From NCBI RefSeq assembly GCF_901709675.1, contig NC_051104.1, positions 1,985,001 to 2,049,000 of the forward strand: a stretch of DNA of 64,000 bases, read 5' to 3'. The notes beneath the pieces were generated by a model. That model was not told the origin of the DNA. It saw nothing but the letters and a program-made list of their open reading frames with translations, and ran no database searches. The position numbers and the translations under genes are program-made. This DNA is from Syngnathus acus. Taxonomy: Eukaryota > Chordata > Actinopteri > Syngnathiformes > Syngnathidae. Numbering within the stretch: position 1 is the stretch's first letter; each line of letters opens with the position of its first letter. Below, piece by piece: positions 27,301-36,423 of the stretch.

Positions 27301-29803
27301 GCCAAAGCAGACTCCACCTGCTGCGCGGAGTGAGGGACGGCCTCCTGAGGACCTTCTACGACTCTGTGGTGGCGTCCGCCATTTTTTATGGGGTGGTCTG
27401 CTGGAGCAGCGGCATCACTGCAGCGGAGAAGAAGAGACTGGACAAGGTGGTGAAGAAAGCCGGCTCTGTCCTGGGCTGCAGTCTGGACCGGGTGGAGGTG
27501 GTGGGGGAGAGGAGGATGGTGGCTAAGCTGTCCTCCATCATGGACAATGTCTCCCACTCCCTTCATGAGACTGTCAGAGCCCTGGAGAGCTCCATCAGTG
27601 ACCGGCTTCGTCACCCACGATGCACCACCGAGAGGCATCGCAGGTCCTTCCTCCCTGCTGCCATCAGACTGTACAACCAGGCCGATCACTGTAGCTAACG
27701 GACAATAATAACATGCAATAATAACGTGCAATAACCATATGTGCAATCATATGTGCAATATCTGTCGACCTCACACTCTTCTTACCTGCTTTTTTGCACT
27801 GTTTTTCTTCCTTTGCACTATTTTTTTATCTAATATTTTTTTTATCTCCACTGTATATTGTGTATTGTGTATATACTGTCAATATTTTTTAATTATATAT
27901 ATCTTTTACTTTTTTAAATCTTTTACCCCCTTCCCCGCATGCGTGTGTGTGTGTGTGTGTGTATATGTTAAGTGTACTGCTGCTAACACAGGAGTTTCCC
28001 CATTAGCTGGAAATGTAAAACATGAAATGTCTGCATGTTATGCAATTCAGTTCAAAAAGTAAAGAAAAGAAAAGCAAGCTTGTCCTAAGCTTTAAAGTCA
28101 CGTTTCTGTAGTGTGGGGGGCGGGCATGTTTTCAGGGGCGGGGACAGCCGGCTTATTAGTCCAGCGCCGCCGCCGCAGCAGCATCCGAGACCGAGACGGG
28201 GTCAGCAACCATGAAGCTGTCATTCACCGCGAGGCTCTTCATCGCCTTCGGCCTGTGTTGGACCTGCGCAGGTGAGCTTTATTGGACTCGAAATCGGCAC
28301 TTTGTGCACATCGCGTGATACACGTGTCTTTCTTCAAAGAGTTGAAATGCAACATTGAGATTTATAGAGACCAAAATGTTCCCTGTAATGATTTTTCGTC
28401 CCTCGCTTTATGATTACGAAAGTGCAGTTTGAATTTTGCCTTTGATTCCTTTGAGCTCATCATTTTTTTTAACCGTCAGAGAATGTCCCTTCGTTGAAAA
28501 GAATCCAAATTGAAAGTCAAGATATTTACTATGTAGCAAGGGGCTCGCTTGCGTGCTTGCATAGTGACGTGGTGCTGTCCTTGTTCTTGTTGCTGCTGCA
28601 GGGCTGCCCAGGTGTCTGGCCGGCTGGCAGGAGTACAACGGCCGCTGTTACTACTTTTCAAAGGACAAAAAGAATGCGGACGATGCTGAAAACTTTTGTC
28701 GCCAAAACGGAGGACACCTGACAAGCGTTCTGGACCAAATGGAGCAGGTGACCCCTCCCCTCTCACTTACTGACTAACTCACGCACAAGCCCCCCCCCCA
28801 CACACACACACACACACACTCTCCCTTCACTCCCTTCTCCTCCCTTTCTTGCAGTCCTGGCTGGCGTCTAGAATGAACAAATGGTGGCTCGGCCTGTGGC
28901 GCAAGAGCCTCAGAGACAGGTGGCAGTGGAGAGATGGAAGTCCTTATGTTGCGTCTGAGGCGTAAGTGTCCTGCCTCCAGTAAGAAAGCGCAAGTCAAAG
29001 GCAAAAGCGGCCTTTGGCTTTGAAGCAAGCTCATCTTGTTTCAGATTCTGGGCTCCAACACAGCCAAACAACCCCCCTTACACCGACAAGCCTGAATTCT
29101 GCGTGGTGAAGTGGAACCTCTGGCACGACATGTACTGCTCCCATGTCACTAACTACATCTGCAAGCGCGCCCTCCTAGGTGAGTCCAGCCCGTGTTGCTT
29201 TATGGCCGCATTGCCTAATCCACATAGTCAAGTTTTAAACACGTATGAAATATGTTCTGGCCCAGCTGCACGTGACCAACAAAAATTTTGCATGCCTTGT
29301 ACATGTGTGCCCTCCTTTCAAATGGTCTTCATGTCTGCAGATAAGCCCTGCCCGCCTCCGCCTCCAGCCTGCCCTCCTCCGCCTCCGACCTGCCCACCTC
29401 CGACCACCCCTCCTCCGCCTCCAGCCTGCCCTCCTCCGCCTCCGACCTGCCCACCTCCGACCACCCCTCCTCCGCCTCCGACCTGCCCGCCTCTGACCAG
29501 CCCGCCTCCGCCTCCGGCCTCCCCGCCTCAGGAAGAGCCCAAGATGTGCATGAGCTCTGCCGATGGGCAGGGATGTTCCTCTCATGACATTGCATGCTCG
29601 TGCCTGCTGGCCATGGTTGCCAGCCCGGTGAGTCACGACTTTTTGCCCACAAACGTCGAGTTGTACACTTGTCATCTTGCTCAATTGTGCATGCGTGCAG
29701 AAAGGCGGATTCCAAGTTGCTATCAAAGACGGTTTGAGCGTGGGCCGCAGCATCGTCATCAAAGGACAAGCCAAGAGCAATGTCACAAAGTAACTGCCCT
29801 CAT

Positions 29804-29834
<31 letters not shown>

Positions 29835-31082
29835 CCCACCGCGATGCATTTGTGCAACAGGCTCGTCGTCAACCTGAACGTGCGCGACGATACCGACGAC
29901 GACAGCAGCGACGACACCAGCACCAAGGAAGTCACATCAGCGCTCCACTTGAACTTCGACTTTGCGAAGCAAATCGCCTTGCTCAACACCAGACTGGCCG
30001 GCAAATGGGGCGACAAGCAGACGAAGAACATGCCCCAACAACTCCCCTTGAGTCGGGCCTTCAAGGTGAGGCCCGCAGCTCCAAACATAAGTGGACATCC
30101 GCATTTGTGCTCACTTCAACCAACCGGTCAACACAATCAGCCCAACATTTGGCGTTCCTCAAATCCAAAATGGCATTGACGATTTGCAAAGGTTGATGTG
30201 GGCCCAAGAAGCCATTTCTGCATTGTTTTTTGGTCCATAATTGACCATAATTGCTGACCCTGCTCTCTCGTGGCCATCCAGATTGTCATCAAGTGCGAGG
30301 TCAACGGCTTCAAGATGACCTTCAACGACGACCTCCAGCTGGACATCAACTATGCTGTGCCTGACCTGCAAAAGATCAATTGGCTGGAGGTGTGGCAGGT
30401 GATGCTGACCAGCATCCAGCTGATGTGACGGCGCCGTCCGACAACTGCTTCCCGTCTGGGCGACGTCACGCAAGCGGCAATGAGCTCAATTCAAACGCAT
30501 TCTTTCGCCCACCTTTTGTTGCTGTCCACTTTTAGCCTTGTATTGATCATGAGAATCTCACAGTATGACGTCATCACGGTATGGAGGCCACACGGCCGTG
30601 TTTTTGTACTATTGGTTAAAAATGTCCTCGTGTGGAAAAAGAAATAAGTAATGTGAGGTATAAATATTTGTAATGTGATGTATACACACACTATGATTTA
30701 ATGAGTTCATTTCAATAAAGTTTTGAAGCATAAGAAAAGTTGGGCTGAGAGTTTAAATTTACTCAGGTGGCGCAGAAAAGGCAAGAATAAAAAAAGCTGA
30801 TGCGGCCACAAGCCCAAGTCATCTCACATCTTTTACTCTCTCGCACACACACACTCACGCACTAGATTAACTGAAATTGTGCAACATTTGCATTTTCATT
30901 GCCAACACACGCACGAGCAGCTGAAGTGTTGTAGGCATGCCGCATGGAGTGCAAGGTGGCAAAAATGGTTTCACGATCATCCTTTGGCCACAAAACTCAC
31001 CACTGAGGACTCTTCCACCGCGGATCGCTGTGACCAGCATGACGACAGCCAGGACGGGCAGCCTCGCCAGGTCAAAGGTCAT
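24362..31082 (-). CDS. chodl: Chondrolectin, type I membrane C-type lectin-like protein
   Basis: Single-pass membrane protein with one C-type lectin-like domain, linked in other vertebrates to muscle and motor-neuron growth. Exons in transcript order: 31082-31001, 25818-25643, 25504-25362, 25284-25127, 25050-25000, 24865-24821 and 24570-24362; they join in frame to about 287 residues. The first exon encodes a signal peptide (MTFDLARLPVLAVVML...) ending GGRVLSG and splices to QRVCLGVAWRACYKMAYFHD. Domain landmarks are SDGDFWIGL, WYSDEPSCG, CVVMYHQP and WNDDRCSMKHNFICKY. The membrane segment is LYVILPTIPLLLLILAAS. Layilin is less likely because the membrane segment matches chondrolectin. The last about 35 residues are uncertain: the conserved-looking LWIAKPPKGDIMEP lies in another frame, ending at 24346. 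The 5.2-kb first intron contains another gene on the opposite strand. Confidence 0.88.
26865..27965 (+). mobile_element. Truncated LINE with reverse-transcriptase C-terminus, in chodl intron 1
   Basis: The frame from 26865 to 27698 encodes GAPQGTVLAPLLFTIY, the FSDDSAIVG catalytic-type motif, SYKYLGVHLNNKLDW and a C-terminal RRSFLPAAIRLYNQ, with a single in-frame TAG at 27120-27122. The 3' UTR seems to run to the GT microsatellite near 27943-27965. It is a different LINE subfamily from the copy at 9995. Confidence 0.85.
28130..28210 (+). promoter_or_regulatory. Putative promoter and 5' UTR of the lectin chimera
   Basis: A GC-box-like GGGGCGGGG lies near 28135-28143, followed by GC-rich leader and the start context AACCATGA at 28207. 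Assignment rests on position only. Confidence 0.35.
28211..30428 (+). CDS. Secreted C-type lectin / galectin fusion protein with polyproline linker
   Basis: Predicted secreted carbohydrate-binding protein of 391 residues. Exons: 28211-28271, 28602-28747, 28855-28961, 29045-29178, 29341-29627, 29701-29789, 29861-30065 and 30282-30428; all phases agree. Residues 1-20 are a signal peptide (MKLSFTARLFIAFGLCWTCA). Residues about 25-148 form a C-type lectin domain (GWQEYNGRCYYFS, WWLGLWRK, TQPNNPPY, WHDMYCSHVTNYICKR); the usual EPN/QPD and WND calcium motifs appear as QPN and WHD. Residues about 150-205 are a proline linker with six cysteines, followed by a cysteine-containing segment (MCMSSADGQGCSSHD). 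The C-terminal about 150 residues are galectin-like: FQVAIKDGLSVGRSIVIKG, LVVNLNV, LHLNFDF, ALLNTRLAGKWGD, FKIVIKCEVNGFKMTFND. The gene lies inside chodl intron 1 on the opposite strand. Each domain call is strong; the function of the fusion is unknown. Confidence 0.88.
29350..29525 (+). repeat. 57-nt tandem repeat encoding the proline linker
   Basis: The phrase CCAGCCTGCCCTCCTCCGCC occurs at about 29364 and again at 29421. The 57-nt unit codes 19 residues of the type ACPPPPPTCPPPTTPPPPP; a third, diverged unit follows. Confidence 0.85.
30713..30719 (+). terminator. Polyadenylation signal AATAAAG for the lectin chimera
   Basis: Located about 285 bp after the stop codon at 30428, in TTTCAATAAAGTTTTG. 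Confidence 0.6.
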
Positions 31083-31194
31083 CTTCTTGTCGTTGTTTTA
31101 TAGAAAAACACTCCTCCAAAAAAGAACTCATCAGGCGTTCATGTCTCCTCCGCGGTGTGGGGTTGATGTGCTGCGCAGTCGGGGTCGGCTATGC

Positions 31195-31225
<31 letters not shown>

Positions 31226-32039
31226 GCTCTCTCTCTCTCTCAATTTCTCACACACGCACTCAACTTAATTGGTTTAGTGGGACAGCAGAGACGCTAATCA
31301 ATAACTGCATCGATAGCTTCCCTTTGCAGCATGATGACTTCATCACAATTACGTCATTGCGTTGCCAGGATAATGCAATGGCGACTATTTCGATTTATTT
31401 TAAAAAAAAAATCATCTTCATTTTCCACCAATCACATTTGCGCGCGGACACGCGCACAGAAAGTGAAGATGTGCACACTTCAGCCCACAAGTCGGTTGCC
31501 ATGGTTATTGCGTGTGCATAGCTTAGTCGTGGTGTCCATTCTCCGGCCACCGCCAAGGCAACCCCCTCCGCCCCCACCCCTCGCCCCCAGCTGCGTTTGC
31601 GTATTGTAATTGTTTGCCGCTGTTTCTACACGGACCCGTTTCACTGACGGACGAATACAAGCTACCGCGGGAGGGGCTGACAGGGCAGCAAAGCTGGCAG
31701 TGGCAGCCTGCAATTTCTGGTAGGTTTTCCATGATCGATTCCTTGGTCGGTTCCGGTCTCAATGTGTTGTGTTTGACTTGATTGGATTGGACATCGATTT
31801 GCATTTAAAAAGCCAGATGAACTTCATTGATCTGTTTTGGTTGACATGTGCAGGACTGAAGACATCACAACAGATTTGAGTCGATCACAGCGAAGGAATA
31901 AACTTGATGATTTATTTACAAGAGCGTTTCCATGCCAAGTCCATAACCGTTTCGGGATTTAAAAACCAAAATCAAATGGAAGAACAATCACGTCATTTTA
32001 AAAACTGATTGGATTGTCATTGATTGGATTGTGGTTAGG
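31083..32039. other. chodl upstream / galnt11 downstream spacer
   Basis: Contains the presumed chodl promoter and the galnt11 3' UTR (minus strand). A TC microsatellite lies at 31199-31242. No coding exon was recognised. Confidence 0.5.
31199..31242. repeat. TC dinucleotide microsatellite
   Basis: About 20 CT units with one G interruption, roughly 115 bp upstream of the chodl start codon. Confidence 0.9.
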
Positions 32040-34691
32040 TCAAGCTCTGCCCTCCTCCAGCTGCCACTGCTGCGGCAGCGAAGCGTCGCATATCGCCATG
32101 GCAACGTGACCTTTAATGCCGGATGGCTGGGCGGCGGACAGACACTGACCAACAGACACCTGGTACACACGCGCAGACTTCTGTGGGAACACACACACAC
32201 ACATAGCAAGTGTTAGCTTTAGCCGGCGGGAACAAGAAAGTACCACATCCAGAAAAAGACCTATCAGGGGATGTCTCACCCCAAGGCTCCACTGTTGCGA
32301 CCCCCCTGAGCCGTGACACTTCATAAGTCTGGGCGGGTCAGCAGTTCGAACCTCCGACATGTCCAGGCACAGCAGGCCAGACAGGATGAGCTGACCTTCG
32401 TCGTCGTACGTCCACTCCTGTGCGCACGCACCCACATCAACACGTCCAGCCCCGCCATCATGTAATGTTTCCACGGAGGCGGTGTACAAATTACCTGTTC
32501 AGGGTCACCGGGGTCACAGGGTCTGAGCACCACGGTGTCGCCCTTGTGACTGACTCGTGTCTGCGCGACCAAACAGCGTCCGCTGGCTACGTTGTGCAGC
32601 TGAGACGGGAAGCAGCTTTTATTTTGTCGCCAGTCAAAAGGAAGGCGGCCGGGCTGGACGACAAATCTTACCCGTCCTCGGCGCAGCACCCGGGGGCGCG
32701 CCGCCTTCTTGTTGCTAAGCAACGGTGGGGCCTGCAGCTTGTTGTTGATTTCGGGATAAACGTTGTCCAGGTACCAGCTGAACGAGCGACACTGCAGACG
32801 TTTCCTCAGCGCCAAACGCTGGCTAATGTCGCCAAAGTCGCGCTCGCGCAGCTCAGGACGCAGGGACAGGAAATGCTCCTGCAAGGCAAAAGCAGCAGCA
32901 TTCCTTCCTCTGATCTTCTTCCAACTTCTTCCAAGCACTCTCCACCATTCACACTGAAGCTAGGCCGTTGTGCTACTGCTGTTAGCTCTCCATGCAACAT
33001 TGTCTGGTTGTTATGGTAACACCTGTAACGCCTGTGTGTGTGAGTGTGCATTTGTGTGTGTATACCTTGTAGTCATCCATCCAAACGTGAGCGAGGCGTA
33101 GGGAATTGTGGGCCATGGTGTCATGACCGCCCGGGGAGCCGTAAGGTCTCCTTTTACGGAAGATGTGACCAACGCGGGAACACGGGATGATCAGCAGCTC
33201 TCCGCCACACATCCAAATCTGAAATGAGCAGCAAAGAATCTTTAAGGAGGTCCAAAAGTGGCGGTTTAGGTGCCGTGACGGACGCAAGTGGGCCGAGCCT
33301 CACCCTGAAAGAGATCTCCAGGTTCTCGCCACCCCATATGTCCATGCCGGCGTCGTACTGGCCCAGCTCGTTGAAGTAGTCCCTGTCCATTGCAAATAGA
33401 CCACCTGCCATGGTGGGAGACCTGCGGGAGGAGCCGGTCAGACGGGGTCGGATCGATGGGGCCAGGCCGATAGGCCCGGGTCGACGGGGCCAGGCCGAAA
33501 GGCCCGGGCCTCCTTACCTGATGGGTGCGATGGTGCCCCGGGGCCCGGCCAGCTGGGCGGCGGGGACGGGGTCCCACTTGAAGTGCAACCCCCAGTTGAA
33601 GCCGCCGCGGACCACCGGGGATGGCGAGTAGGCCAGCGTGTCGGCAGAAATGATGTCGATGACGGGGCAAACCACCGCGCGGCGCTGCGACCGGATGGCC
33701 GCCAACAGGGGCTGCAACCATGCCTGGTTCACCTCACAGTGACTGTCCAGGAACACCAGAACCTCACCTGAAGCACGCACAGGTTGGGTGGTGGGTCAGC
33801 TATTTGAAGGTCGCGGAAAGTCACTAGCCTCACCGGTGGCGTGCTTGGCTCCGATCATGCGCCCTCGAATGAGTCCTTCTCTCTTCTGGTTCCGTAGCAG
33901 TTTGACGTTTCGGGGCAGCTGCTGACGAACGTATCGGTCCAGGTCGTCCTTCAGCTCAGCTACAACCACAAACAACAGTAGCCATCACTTACTTAATTTC
34001 CCATTTGAGTTTTGCATTCATCATTATTTTCTTCTTTAGGTCACTCATTTGTAACGGACGGTCATCCGGAAAAGCTGCAACGGAAACGGCAGACTTCCTC
34101 AAACGAGGCAGCGGGCAGCGCTCACCGAGCTCGCTGTGGTCGTCCACCAGGATGATCTCGTGGAGGAGGTGAGCTGGCGTCCGGTCCAACACGCTTTGGA
34201 CCGTCCTGGTGAGAGCGGAGATGGCCTCATTGAAGAAGCAGATGACCACGCTGGCATACGGGAGATTCTCGGGATAGGCTTCGTCAGCGCACCTGTAAAC
34301 AGCAGCATGTCAATTCGGCGGTCCGGGACCACAGGCCGGAAAGACGGGCGGGCCACCTGCGGTCCCTGGTGTCGGGCAGCTGGCGGCGCGGACCGATGCG
34401 GCGCGAGATCAGTACATTGAAGGCGTGCTGACGGTAGCCGGTGTCCCGCACTTCCTGATCGGCCTGGTTGAAAATCATACCCATTTCTGGCAACAACCCG
34501 GCGGCACCCGCGTCCTCACCGACTCCCTGGCGGGCTGGCCCCTCGGCGACGGCCCGGCGGCGTGGTCCGATTGGGTTTCTGCCTAGACCCGGCTCGGCCG
34601 TCCGCGAGAAGTAAACGAGCAGGAGCAGGGCCCAGGCGGCTGACGTCACCACGCAGCCATAGCAGAAGTAGCGCAGCGGCACCAAAGCCAT
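32040..34691 (-). CDS. galnt11: Polypeptide N-acetylgalactosaminyltransferase 11
   Basis: Golgi enzyme that starts mucin-type O-glycosylation by adding GalNAc to Ser/Thr. Exons in transcript order: 34691-34357, 34292-34126, 33959-33834, 33767-33518, 33421-33304, 33218-33066, 32878-32672, 32599-32495, 32417-32280 and 32180-32040, joining to 579 residues. The N-terminus [15 protein letters not shown] leads into a type II membrane anchor. The catalytic domain shows [41 protein letters not shown], the metal-binding DSH in [21 protein letters not shown] and [14 protein letters not shown] ricin-type lectin domain follows, with CLDMSEV, two QQW repeats ([19 protein letters not shown]) and the paralogue-specific [13 protein letters not shown]. 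No lesion was seen. Confidence 0.94.
33425..33512. repeat. Short GC-rich tandem repeat in a galnt11 intron
   Basis: GGGGCCAGGCCGATAGGCCC near 33458 is followed by GGGGCCAGGCCGAAAGGCCC near 33487, filling most of the 96-bp intron 33422-33517. Confidence 0.8.
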
Positions 34692-36423
34692 CGAGGCGCA
34701 CGCAGCATCGCTTTATTTACATCATACTGCTTCACACACAGACACACACACACACACAAGAATGTGAATTGTCTTCAAATTTGTCTTTTTCTATGTCCGC
34801 TTTATGCCAAACTTCAAGTGGCAGTGACAAAAAAATGCGGGAAGCAAGTATGCCAGTTCTTTCATTTGAGAACTGTGCCATCTGTGCAAGGGAGCACTTT
34901 CAAAAGTACAGGTAATCTTTGAGTGTGACTAATAATAGTAAGGAAAACTTGAAAGTATGTTTTCACGGATGGATGTTTGGTCATGCACAAACAGACTATA
35001 GGGGAAGACAAAAATTGTATGTTTCGCCCTCAAATTGCACAACTTACGCATACGACGCGTCATAATGCGCGTATATGCATGGATGGTGTTTGAATGTTGT
35101 ATTGCTGTTTGCGGAGCAGAAGTCACTTCATTCCACATGAAGTAGATTCATCGTTTGCACAAATGATGTTAGGGAACTCGTAAAATAGCTTGTGCGGGAA
35201 AACAAGTTGATGAACCAAAGTCCATTCATAAAATGTCCTCACTCGTCCAACAACAAAAAACTCTCAGAAGGATTTGCTTGTATACGCATTAACCAGTATG
35301 GTCATTAGAATAGTATCTTTATTTACAAATCATTTCGATTAGTGTGTAAAGAGCAATCGTTATGGTAAACTTATCAGACGCCACATGAAGAAACAAGTTA
35401 GAAAATATCCCTCTTTATCCTTAAATGAGACTGCGTAGAGTCCTCAGATGAAATTATTTTTTAGGACATCAACGGCGAGAAGTGTCTCACATTTTGGTTT
35501 TAAACGAGTTGCGGCGCACCGGCCAAATATGTACTTAACGTGTTGTCTACACATGGACAAGCTAGCAATATGTTTGTCTCATATTAAACATTCAAAGGCC
35601 GTCCGATAATGGAACCTAGCTAATGGAGCCAAACCCGATCTTTTCCCCTCGGCTTTAGCAATTTTGTTAGCTCGTATGCCACGGGGGTTGTGGTCACGTG
35701 ATTCACTCACTGGCGTTCTTCAGCAGCCATCCGTCAAGGTTGTTCCTTTGAGCTATGTCCAAATTCGCAGGCTACGTCCTCCTCCGCCAGGGTCCTTCGC
35801 AGCCCTGGAAGCTCCGCCTCCGTGGACTGCATATACCGTGACGAATTTGGACAAGGGGAATAGCTCCGTACAAATTAGTAGGTAGCGTCCTTCAACGCAC
35901 GGAGGGGGTGGAGAGGTGGCGTCATTTCCGGCGTGACAAGACCGCTCAGCTGTATTTGAGTGCAGTCTTTATTTCTTCAGTTCTATGTTTGACACCGTCT
36001 GACAGTTGTGTTTGCATGTTTTGAGTTCATAAATAAATATTAACAAAAGTAATAATAACGTCGCCAAGTAAACAAAGTTTCATGACGGCATTCACGTGGC
36101 TCAAAAAATTACGTCATATCGCCTAAAAACCGATCGAAAGACCGACCTTTGGAGGACGTAGCCTGTGAATTTGGACAGAGGGGTTTGTCGAGCTTCCGTT
36201 CATGCGCGCTGAACAGAAGAGCTAACGAGACTGCGAAGTGCGTGGAAAACAGGGAGAGATATTTGTTTCTTTTGGGATCACGCTTTTTAATAAACCAGTA
36301 GACTTATGAGAGAGAAAACAGACAAAGTCTTGGTTTGCTGTTGGACGTTTGTCACTTGCAGTAAACGAACATACAGCATATCAGCAACTTTTGGCTAAAG
36401 AGGGCTAATAAACAACTCGCTGA
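34692..36423. promoter_or_regulatory. Divergent intergenic region between galnt11 and nfx1
   Basis: The two genes are transcribed away from this 1.7-kb segment, so both promoters should lie here. A MITE-like element occupies 35756-36177. No extra gene was found. Confidence 0.45.
35756..36177. mobile_element. MITE-like element with terminal inverted repeats
   Basis: The left end, TGTCCAAATTCGCAGGCTAC continuing GTCCTCC, is repeated inverted at 36151-36177 (GGAGGACGTAGCCTGTGAAT then TTGGACA) with one mismatch in 27 bases. A further inverted motif, GACGAATTTGGACA, lies inside at about 35840. There is no coding capacity, and I could not define a target-site duplication. Confidence 0.7.

Noticed and set aside
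26865-27698. Possible host gene with reverse-transcriptase-like protein
   Set aside because: 5'-truncated LINE with an internal stop; no host splice structure.
29235-29849. Minus-strand frame with Arg/Gly-rich repeats
   Set aside because: Reverse complement of the proline linker codons of the lectin chimera; no splice or homology support.
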